Assembly: GCA_000381585.1 (NCBI GenBank)
Contig: KB906734.1
Coordinates: forward strand, 868,001-932,000
Length of the DNA stretch: 64,000 nt
From: Acidobacteriaceae bacterium KBS 83
Lineage (GTDB): Bacteria; Acidobacteriota; Terriglobia; Terriglobales; Acidobacteriaceae
Direction of reading: 5' to 3'
Within the stretch, counting starts at the first letter, position 1. Each line of letters starts with the position of its first letter. Under the pieces are notes generated by a model. The model worked only from the letters and a program-made list of their open reading frames with translations, was not told the origin of the DNA and ran no database searches. The translations under genes and the position numbers were made by a program. Below, one piece after another: positions 27,433 through 33,883 of the stretch.

Positions 27433-27864
27433 TCAATTCGGCACTCCCATGGGAATCGCGTGGTCGAGTTTGGGCTTGAGCAGCATACCGTAGACAAGCC
27501 CATCCGCGAAGAAGAAGCCAGCCTCCTTGAGTAGTGCCTCGAATGTCCGCAGTGTGCATGGGACTTCATCACGCGATACCTGGAACTCGCAGAAGTCGCG
27601 CCACAACGCACCGATGCCGCCGAAGCAGCGGTCTCTGAAGACACAGCGCGAGAGCGCCCAGCGGTGGAAGTCTTCCGCCCATGCCGTCGAGTCATGGATT
27701 GCCATGCCAGAGGCGGCGCACGAAATAATGGGAAGCTGCCCCGAGTGCGAACCGACAAAACTGACAGAACTCGGTTTTGTCGGTTTTGTCGGTTCTGCTT
27801 TTGGGTGTTCCTCCATTATTTCTTTGCCGGGAGTCCAATTGCGCCAATAGTCAATGCTTCGCAT
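27433..27864 (-). CDS. Small island protein with TKP repeats and conserved Cys/Phe-rich core
   Basis: A 143-residue frame that overlaps the end of the upstream DUF3987 gene by 14 nt. Residues 20-40 are low-complexity (EPTKPTKPSSVSFVGSHSG). Residues about 60-135 form the core, with WALSRCVFRDRCFGGIGALW, then DFCEFQVSRDEVPC and EALLKEAGFFFADGLVYGML. The pairing of a P-T-K-P/F-V-G linker with this core, directly after a DUF3987 gene, is something I associate with acidobacterial integrative elements. I know of no assigned function. The start is uncertain (residue 17 or 54 are other Met choices). It is the last gene of the minus-strand module. Confidence 0.65.
   Translation of the reverse strand: MRSIDYWRNWTPGKEIMEEHPKAEPTKPTKPSSVSFVGSHSGQLPIISCAASGMAIHDSTAWAEDFHRWALSRCVFRDRCFGGIGALWRDFCEFQVSRDEVPCTLRTFEALLKEAGFFFADGLVYGMLLKPKLDHAIPMGVPN
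27749..27795. repeat. One arm pairing with two tandem copies (alternative hairpins)
   Basis: ACCGACAAAAC (27751-27761) is the perfect complement of GTTTTGTCGGT at 27774-27784. The longer GAACCGACAAAAC (27749-27761) is the perfect complement of a second copy, GTTTTGTCGGTTC, at 27783-27795. Two exclusive hairpins are therefore possible. The sequence lies inside the coding part for the TKP linker, so it may be just a coding repeat. Confidence 0.4.
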
Positions 27865-29443
27865 GCGTGGCCTCCTTTAGGCGCGGATTGATGCTGAAAC
27901 TTTCGGATGGTCTACCCGGCACCGGGTCATGTCCCTCACGCCGTATCCAAGCCGCCTCCTCCAGCAATAAAAGGGCGGCGCGGGACTCTTCCGGAGTGCC
28001 GAGACCTGTCCAACCGTTGCGGTAGACGTCCCGCAGAGCGAAGTGTCCTTCGTCACGCTTCCAGCCGGTGACCAGCTTGCGTGACAGCGTGATGGCGGCC
28101 AACTGTGCAGGGTTGATACGGGAGGCATATATCCGATTTGCGTGAGCTTCCAGATACCCACACCAGTCGGCGGCAAGCTGCGCGTGGTGCAGATCGACGG
28201 CGTGAAGCACACCATCGGCCAGAGAGAACAACAGCGCGAGCGAGGGCATCAGGCTCCTGAACTTCGCAAGATGAGCTTTCATAACGGGCGGAAGATCGTC
28301 ACCGCAGAGACGAGCCTCAAGTAAACGGAGCCACCCTTGAAACAGTGCTTGTGCATCAGGCGTGAATTTAAGGATCAACGGGCATTCAGAATCCATCTGC
28401 GCGATCGTTCGGTACACCCTGTTCACCCGCTCGATAGCTTTATGGTTGGGAAGCCTGTCGATATACCGCCAATCCCGGGTAGAGTCCGGGTAAATAAGCA
28501 ACTGAAATCGCTGCATTAGCCCATCGTTACCGGGGCCGTCCTTCAGTACATCGGCGAGATAAGAGCGAAGCCGCGCGGGCGGGATGCCGCCGAGAATCGA
28601 CACGCAACACGCCGGCACGTGGACGCTACCGCGCCCGATGCGGTCAATCGTGTGGCCTGTATCGCCGTTCCACGCCGAAAGGAAAAACTCGCGCTCACCT
28701 TCTCGACCTTGTTTTTCTAAGGTGGAGAACCACCCTGAAAGCTCATCCCGAATCACAAGGACGCCGGCAGGATTATTATGCAGAATTTCGTGCAACTTCT
28801 CCGGTGTTGCATCCTGGGTAATCAGACGGCAAAGTTTCGGCTGGGCGATCGAGTCGTCAGGGCGCAACGGCGGCTCGATGCCCTTCTTGACGGCTGCCGT
28901 ATAGAGTTGCTTCCACGCTCCTTCCCTCAGCTCCTGCTGCTCTTTCTCCGATTTGTAGCTAGCAAGCGCACTTTCGTACTCGACCCGCCAGAGGCCCTCG
29001 ATCATCGCTAGCGGCTTGGTCATAGCCGCAATCAGCGGCGACTTAAGGCAACCCGGCTCCGCAACAATGCCGCCCCATAGGTTAGGAACAACGGTCCAAG
29101 TGGTATCAGCTTCTTTCGGCTGGATCCGCGCCCTGCGACCGGTCACTCCGGCCAACGAAAGGACAGAGACGACGGCGGCAAAGTCAAGGGGCGTCTGCAT
29201 TCGCTCGCTCACGTCCTCCACGAGTAGGCGAAGGACTTCCGGCAGCAGCCCCGCGTCGAACGCTGGAACGTTAGGAAGCTCCGTACCGAGTGATTCCGGC
29301 ACCGGCCAGCCTTGGTATATGTCTTCTCCAGCGAGGATGCGTGGCGCATCCTGCACCAGACTGACAAGGTCATCGACCGTGGTATTGGCGTATGGATTGG
29401 ACTGCGGCGGGTAGCAATCGACAATGGCGCGTGGTTCACTCAT
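27851..29443 (-). CDS. DUF3987 ATPase/helicase-like protein
   Basis: A 530-residue protein of the DUF3987 family, found in phages, satellites and integrative elements next to primase genes. A Walker-A-like loop AEPGCLKS is at residues 128-135, following VVPNLWGGIV. Later VLVIRDELSGWFSTLEKQGR supplies the Walker-B-like acid (RDE). NGDTGHTIDRIGRGSVHVPA, then VSILGGIPPARL, follows, all typical of the family. It is thought to act as a replicative helicase-like partner of the element's primase. The start overlaps the primase-like gene by 4 nt (ATGA), and the end overlaps the small TKP protein gene. Confidence 0.85.
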   Translation of the reverse strand: MSEPRAIVDCYPPQSNPYANTTVDDLVSLVQDAPRILAGEDIYQGWPVPESLGTELPNVPAFDAGLLPEVLRLLVEDVSERMQTPLDFAAVVSVLSLAGVTGRRARIQPKEADTTWTVVPNLWGGIVAEPGCLKSPLIAAMTKPLAMIEGLWRVEYESALASYKSEKEQQELREGAWKQLYTAAVKKGIEPPLRPDDSIAQPKLCRLITQDATPEKLHEILHNNPAGVLVIRDELSGWFSTLEKQGREGEREFFLSAWNGDTGHTIDRIGRGSVHVPACCVSILGGIPPARLRSYLADVLKDGPGNDGLMQRFQLLIYPDSTRDWRYIDRLPNHKAIERVNRVYRTIAQMDSECPLILKFTPDAQALFQGWLRLLEARLCGDDLPPVMKAHLAKFRSLMPSLALLFSLADGVLHAVDLHHAQLAADWCGYLEAHANRIYASRINPAQLAAITLSRKLVTGWKRDEGHFALRDVYRNGWTGLGTPEESRAALLLLEEAAWIRREGHDPVPGRPSESFSINPRLKEATHAKH

Positions 29444-29898
29444 CGGGTCACCTTCGCTTCCGTTTGCCGGATCTTGTTCAATGCCTCGTGGAGGAGTTGC
29501 GCAACCGCATCGGCATCCGGACCATCTGGATCGTTCGCAAGCCGTGAACCTAACTCATCCGTGATGGCGTGAAGCTCGCGAAGTCGATCAAACGACGCCC
29601 GCTCAACTGCACGCAGCCGTTGCTGGCGTAGCTCTCGCTCTTGGCATTCCACCGCGGCTTTCCGAGCCTGTTCCGGCGTCATTGGCGAGCCGCAGATGTC
29701 TGTCCATCTGAGTCCGAGCGTGTGCAACACATCTGCTGTTTCGCAGCCGGCAAAGCAAGTCAAGAGAACTCTTCCATCTCTACCAGTGCCGATGGAGAGC
29801 GACGGCGAGCGGTCAGGGTGCGCCGGACACTTCGCCAGCCATCGAGCATCGCCGATGCGCCTCGCGTGGAGCACGTCGGCGATTTGCTCCGCGGTCAT
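29440..29898 (-). CDS. Primase-like protein with CHC2-type zinc finger
   Basis: A 152-residue protein. Zinc ligands are Cys 24, His 27, Cys 48 and Cys 52 (CPAHPDRSPSLSI and LLTCFAGC), the pattern of the DnaG/P4-alpha primase zinc ribbon that reads the template. The TOPRIM catalytic domain is missing. Residues 75-150 are instead a charged helix (RKAAVECQERELRQQRLRAV). It is therefore only the recognition half of a primase, or works with the DUF3987 partner encoded immediately downstream (4-nt overlap). Such split primases are common in acidobacterial and actinobacterial elements. Confidence 0.8.
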   Translation of the reverse strand: MTAEQIADVLHARRIGDARWLAKCPAHPDRSPSLSIGTGRDGRVLLTCFAGCETADVLHTLGLRWTDICGSPMTPEQARKAAVECQERELRQQRLRAVERASFDRLRELHAITDELGSRLANDPDGPDADAVAQLLHEALNKIRQTEAKVTR

Positions 29899-30110
29899 TG
29901 CGCACCGCCCCGAGATGCATCCACGCGCTCACTAATCCAGTCCGCAACTTCGCTATCGAGCCACGCGACAGCACGCGCTCCCAGGCTGATTGGTGCGGGG
30001 AATTCGCCGCGCTGAATTTTCGCGTAGAGAGAGGAGCGCGAAAGACCGACGCGCTGTTTGACTTCGGGGAGGCGGAGGAGATGAGTGGGATTTTCGGACG
30101 TTGCGGCCAT
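29895..30110 (-). CDS. AlpA-family helix-turn-helix regulator/excisionase-like protein
   Basis: A 71-residue protein. HLLRLPEVKQRVGLSRSSLY, then AKIQRGEFPAPISLGARAVAW, is the MerR-like winged HTH of AlpA/excisionase proteins, ending with the typical DSEVADWISERV helix. In P4-type elements AlpA controls integrase expression and excision. It opens the minus-strand operon with the primase-like gene (4-nt overlap) and lies 250 bp from the integrase stop, on the same strand. The intergenic stretch 30111-30359 should hold its promoter. Confidence 0.85.
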   Translation of the reverse strand: MAATSENPTHLLRLPEVKQRVGLSRSSLYAKIQRGEFPAPISLGARAVAWLDSEVADWISERVDASRGGAQ

Positions 30111-30359
30111 AGGCCCTCCAACGATTCAGCAAAAGGAAGCTGAACTCATGTTGTCGGGCGGACACCGAATCGCCTCAAGCGAGGGCCGATGTCCAAATCC
30201 TACGCGCCTAGATTGTCCGGATCACGTTCGCGCCTTGTCGCTAGTTCCCGCGAATATTTACGGGGGGCCGGCATTCGAAGATCGGAGCAGTCACTTCGAA
30301 GACGATTCTGAAAGTTCTTATCGGATATGTCAAGCTGTCACCGTCTCTCCTCGGAAGGT

Positions 30360-31562
30360 CTATGCCGCGCCGAACTGACCTACGATGATTTTGGATTCGT
30401 TTACGATGCTGTCCACGTAATCGCCCCACCACTGGAGCATCTTCTTCCGCTGGTCTGCGAACTCTGCAACGATGTACACGGCTCGGATCCCTGCGGCTTC
30501 ATGGCTCAGGGCTTTCTCGATCACGTCTCGGTTGAACCCGTGCTCTGTTAGCAGCGTCGCGCCCGTCCTGCGTAAATCGTGAATGGTCAGCGGGTCCATA
30601 TCAAACGTGAGTCCTTCGAGCGCCTTATTAAGCGCATTGTGCGCGAAAGGCTTGCGAATGCTGCTTCGTCCCGGCAGCACCAACTCCGAGTCACCAGCGA
30701 GCGCCCGAAGCTCACGGAATAATCCGATCACTTGCGATGACATGTAGACGATATGCGGCTTTCCGTTCTTGGCGTTCTCTGCCGGTACCAGCCATTCGCC
30801 ACTTTCGAAGTTGACATGCTCCCATCGCGCCAGCAGCAGTTGTGATTTGCGCGAGAGCGTAAGCAGAAGAATGTGCAGCGCCAGCTTGAATTGACTCCGG
30901 ATGTTGGACATATATATAGTCCGCAGGTACAAGCGAATTTCCTTGGCTGTCAGCACGCGGGAGCGTTTGCGGGCCTTGCCGATGTAGCGCGTCGCCACCA
31001 TCGCGGCAGGGTTGAGCGTCACCAGTTGCAGTTCCAGGGCATAGTCGAACATCTGCTTTAGTACCATGCGAATCCGCATTGCCGACGCGGGGTGGCCATT
31101 ATCCCGCTTGCGGTAGACCAGCGCTTGCACGTCCAAGGCGTTTACGTCTTTGAGGGTCGTGTCTCCCAGAGTGGGGAAAATTTCATTGTTCAGGTAGCGG
31201 CGAATGTCCTTGGGGTCTTTCCAGTTCTTCACCGCTTGCTCTTGGAAGTACCGCTCTCCAAACTGTCTGACGGTGGGATTGATGGCCAGCCCGGCTCGCC
31301 TTTGCTTCACCTCCAAGGCGGGAGACTTGCCGCTGGCCACTTGCGCTGCCAGCCTGTCCCGCTCCGCCCGCGCCGCCCTCAAGGTCAGATCGGGATAGTG
31401 GCCTAGATTCACCTTGCCGTACTTGCCTTCCAAGCGATACCGAAACAGCCAAGACATTTTTCCGCTCGGGAGTACGTCCAAGGAAAGTCCCTGGCCATCG
31501 CTGACCAAGTACCGTGCTGCCCTTGGCTTCAAAGCCTTGATTCCTGCGTCTGTGAGTGCCAT
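30360..31562 (-). CDS. Tyrosine integrase with N-terminal arm-binding domain (P4/DUF4102 type)
   Basis: The start at 31562 (MALTDAGIKALKPRAARYLV) is chosen because this is the typical beginning of the arm-binding domain; a frame to 31622 lacks it. This gives 400 residues. Arm domain about 1-85, SAM-like core-binding domain about 105-195, catalytic domain about 205-390. Catalytic residues visible are Arg 238 (LSRKSQL), His 331 and Arg 334 (HDLRRT), a His in LSHEAAG and the nucleophile Tyr 363 (AVYIVAEF). The set is complete, so the enzyme is probably active. It faces the mnmE-end att site with about 185 bp between, in which GGAGACATA repeats occur on both strands, so it may also repress itself. 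Confidence 0.92.
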   Translation of the reverse strand: MALTDAGIKALKPRAARYLVSDGQGLSLDVLPSGKMSWLFRYRLEGKYGKVNLGHYPDLTLRAARAERDRLAAQVASGKSPALEVKQRRAGLAINPTVRQFGERYFQEQAVKNWKDPKDIRRYLNNEIFPTLGDTTLKDVNALDVQALVYRKRDNGHPASAMRIRMVLKQMFDYALELQLVTLNPAAMVATRYIGKARKRSRVLTAKEIRLYLRTIYMSNIRSQFKLALHILLLTLSRKSQLLLARWEHVNFESGEWLVPAENAKNGKPHIVYMSSQVIGLFRELRALAGDSELVLPGRSSIRKPFAHNALNKALEGLTFDMDPLTIHDLRRTGATLLTEHGFNRDVIEKALSHEAAGIRAVYIVAEFADQRKKMLQWWGDYVDSIVNESKIIVGQFGAA

Positions 31563-31576
31563 TCTGTCCCTTCTCG

Positions 31577-31659
31577 TATGTCTCCAGACCCAACTGTGGG
31601 CGGATTTCACCACTGGAGACATGCAGGAGACATATTGCCTGTCGGCTATCTATGTCTCC
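31577..31659. repeat. GGAGACATA repeats at the right island end (probable arm sites and integrase promoter)
   Basis: On the plus strand GGAGACAT occurs at 31615-31622 and GGAGACATA at 31626-31634, starts 11 bp apart as at the left island end. Inverted copies (TATGTCTCC) lie at 31577-31585 and 31651-31659. All lie between the integrase start and the att core at 31748. Confidence 0.7.
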
Positions 31660-31747
31660 TCCTGTACACTCTAGGACAGGAAGATACGTTTTTGCAAGCG
31701 CTTATGCCAGGCTTTCTAGATTCCTTTGGACCCTGCTGGAATCAGTC

Positions 31748-31765
31748 TTACTTTCCGATGCAGAA
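31748..31765 (-). repeat. Right attachment site within the mnmE 3' end
   Basis: The last 18 bp of mnmE, TTCTGCATCGGAAAGTAA on the minus strand (F-C-I-G-K-stop). Its partner is at 10376-10393. The coding frame of mnmE is intact, as in SGI1-type insertions. Confidence 0.8.
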
Positions 31766-33118
31766 ACTCGAAAAGATCCGGTTCAAAATATCGTCCGCCG
31801 TCGTAGCTCCCGTAAGCTGATCAAGCTGCTGAAGCGCCGCATAGAGATCAAGCAGCAGCATCTCGTGCGGTACCTGCCCGGCCAGCCCAACGCGTGCGCG
31901 ATCAAGCGCCTGGGTACATCCCTCGAGCGCTTCATAGTGTCGCAGGGTGGTCAGCATGCCCCCCTCTGAATCATTTGCGGACCCTCGCACCCGCTCCAGC
32001 AGCCGCGCGCGCAACTCCGCCACACCTTCGCCGGTCAGCGCAGAGACTTGCGCCACCTCGCGTTCCGCACTTTCCGGCCGCGCGAGATCGACCTTGTTCA
32101 GCACCACCACGGGTGAACGTCCCTCCAGCGAAGCGAGAAGCCACTTATCCTCATCCGGCAGCCGCAGTACGCCCTCGGCATCGACAGCCGCAGTCGCATC
32201 CAGCAGCAGCAGCACCAGGTCGGCATCCGCCATCGCGGTTTCAGTCCGCGCGATCCCGTGCGACTCCGCCTCATCCTCCGTCTCCCGCAACCCTGCTGTG
32301 TCCACCAGTTCCACCGGAATCCCGCCGAGGGAGATGCGCTCCGTCACCAGGTCGCGCGTCGTGCCCGGCATCGCCGTCACAATCGCACGTTCGCGCTCCA
32401 CCAGCTGGTTGAACAGCGATGACTTGCCCGCGTTCGGGCGGCCCACAATCGCCATCGTTAGACCGCTGTGAACCAGGCGGCCCTCGCGAAAGCTCCCGGC
32501 AATCGGCCCCAGTGCATGATCGAGCGCATCCAACCGCCGCAGAATCTCGGCATCCGCCGTCACGTCGATGTCGTCTTCCGCGAAGTCGATGCCCGCCTCG
32601 AGCAGCGTCACCAGGGCGACGAGTTGCTCCTTCACTGGCGCGACTCGCCGGCTCAGCGCGCCGCCCAGTTGTTCTGCGGCCACGCGCACCTGGTAAATCG
32701 TCTCGGCCGCAATCAGGTCGCGCACCGCCTCAGCCTGCGTCAGGTCGATGCGTCCATTCAGAAAAGCACGCTCGGTAAACTCGCCGGGTCGCGCCAGCCG
32801 CGCGCCCGCTTCGAGCGCCCGCCGCACCAGCACGTCCAGAATCACCGGCGACCCATGCGCAGCAATCTCGAGCACATCCTCGCCCGTATACGAGTTCGGC
32901 GCGGCAAAGTACGTCACCACACCCTCATCCAGCCGCGCGCCGTCATCAACAATCGCACAGTAGCGCGCTCGTCCTGGCAACAGGGAAGATCGTAACTCCA
33001 GATGTGGCAAGAGAAGACGCGGCGCATCCGGTCCGGAGAGCCGCACGATGCCGATGCCACCCCGTCCGGGCGGCGTGGCAATCGCAACAATGGTGTCTTC
33101 GGTAAGGCTCCCGGTCAT
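31748..33118 (-). CDS. mnmE: tRNA uridine-5-carboxymethylaminomethyl modification GTPase MnmE
   Basis: A 456-residue protein of normal length. The N-terminal formyl-THF-binding domain starts DTIVAIATPPGRGGIGIVRL. The G domain shows GRPNAGKSS (G1), PGTTRD (G2), DTAGLRE (G3) and NKVD (G4). The C-terminus ends in the invariant FCIGK, whose Cys is important for the reaction. With MnmG it makes the cmnm5/nm5 group on U34 of certain tRNAs. It is the last gene of the origin block on the minus strand. Its final 18 bp serve as the insertion site of the genomic island. Confidence 0.97.
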   Translation of the reverse strand: MTGSLTEDTIVAIATPPGRGGIGIVRLSGPDAPRLLLPHLELRSSLLPGRARYCAIVDDGARLDEGVVTYFAAPNSYTGEDVLEIAAHGSPVILDVLVRRALEAGARLARPGEFTERAFLNGRIDLTQAEAVRDLIAAETIYQVRVAAEQLGGALSRRVAPVKEQLVALVTLLEAGIDFAEDDIDVTADAEILRRLDALDHALGPIAGSFREGRLVHSGLTMAIVGRPNAGKSSLFNQLVERERAIVTAMPGTTRDLVTERISLGGIPVELVDTAGLRETEDEAESHGIARTETAMADADLVLLLLDATAAVDAEGVLRLPDEDKWLLASLEGRSPVVVLNKVDLARPESAEREVAQVSALTGEGVAELRARLLERVRGSANDSEGGMLTTLRHYEALEGCTQALDRARVGLAGQVPHEMLLLDLYAALQQLDQLTGATTADDILNRIFSSFCIGK

Positions 33119-33189
33119 ATCGTCGTAGCCGTGACAGGCGCCGCGGTGCGCGTCAGCGCGCCACTTGGATCGAGGTCAGCGACTTGAAG

Positions 33190-33840
33190 TCAACGGCGTG
33201 GGCCACCGGGACCGCGCCGGTCGCCTCGTCCACCGCCCCGCCGATCATTCCGGCGTCCAGGACCACGGCCGCCGCCGCGTGAATCCCGTCCGCCGCGGCC
33301 GCCTCGCTGAAACGACGGCGCTGCCGCTGGCGGCACATGCTTGTCGCCCTTCCGGTAGACCACAACAAAGCGCCGCAGGCCCTCGCCGCTGGACTCCGTC
33401 TCCAGGTCGTCGAATTGGCGAAACGCCAGGTGCAGCATGCGCCGCTCACGCGAGCTCATCGGTTGAAAGCTGTAAGGTGCTCCACTGCGCCGCACGCGTT
33501 CCGCTGCTGCATCGGCAGCCATCTTCATCTCCCGCGCGCGCATGGCCTTGAAGTTGCCGCTGTCAAAGGAGATGCGATCATGTTCCTCCGGCTCCAGCCG
33601 CACCATCTTGGCCGCAACGTGTTCCAGTGCCCGAAGCAGCTCGCCATTGCGTTGAGTCACCAGCCCGGCGTCCGGGCCGGCGATCTCCACGTAAATCTCG
33701 CGCGCTTCGAGGCCATCCGGATCTGCGGCGCCTTCGCCCGCCGTGATGCGGTACTTCAGCCGCAGCCCCCCGGTTGTGGTGAGCAGCTTCAGGAAATCGG
33801 AAATGGTGGTGGCCGCAGCGCGGTAGTCTTCGATCGGCAT
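33190..33840 (-). CDS. jag: Jag/KhpB-type KH-R3H RNA-binding protein with an RGG-rich tail
   Basis: A 216-residue protein. A KH-like domain (about 45-90) includes IYVEIAGPDAGLVTQRNGEL. The R3H domain (about 95-165) includes SGNFKAMRAREMKMAADAAA, then PMSSRERRMLHLAFRQFDDL with the R-x3-H-type core (RRMLH). From about 174 the protein is Gly/Arg-rich (GGRGGRDSRGGGRGPGRRND), an extension the classical Jag proteins lack. Jag/KhpB binds RNA together with KhpA and influences cell shape and sporulation-linked functions. Its position between yidC and mnmE is the canonical one. The short N-terminus lacks the long Jag-N domain. Confidence 0.9.
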   Translation of the reverse strand: MPIEDYRAAATTISDFLKLLTTTGGLRLKYRITAGEGAADPDGLEAREIYVEIAGPDAGLVTQRNGELLRALEHVAAKMVRLEPEEHDRISFDSGNFKAMRAREMKMAADAAAERVRRSGAPYSFQPMSSRERRMLHLAFRQFDDLETESSGEGLRRFVVVYRKGDKHVPPAAAPSFQRGGRGGRDSRGGGRGPGRRNDRRGGGRGDRRGPGGPRR

Positions 33841-33883
33841 AGCTCCCTATCCTATATCTACGGCTTGCGTGTTGCGTCGCCTC

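Larger units (their letters stand above)
10376..31765. mobile_element. Genomic island inserted at the 3' end of mnmE, carrying BREX
   Basis: Boundaries are the two 18-bp mnmE-end repeats (10376-10393 and 31748-31765). Content: arm-like repeats at both ends, a nuclease gene, a seven-gene BREX-type operon on the plus strand, and a minus-strand module of a TKP-repeat small protein, DUF3987 ATPase, primase-like protein, AlpA-type HTH and tyrosine integrase. The integrase sits at the mnmE-proximal end with its start facing the att site, the usual arrangement for integrative elements. Established knowledge: SGI1 and relatives integrate in the last 18 bp of trmE/thdF (=mnmE), leaving the reading frame intact, as here. 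No conjugation genes are seen, so transfer would depend on a helper. The left 3 kb (10.4-13.4) is mostly non-coding, suggesting decay. Confidence 0.82.

Noticed and set aside
27194-27559. 121-codon minus-strand frame at the end of the mobility module
   Set aside because: It overlaps the TKP-repeat protein gene in another phase; the other frame has the conserved core.
33153-33449. Alternative minus-strand frame over the end of jag
   Set aside because: The jag frame has the R3H domain and RGG tail and its own stop; this is a shadow.
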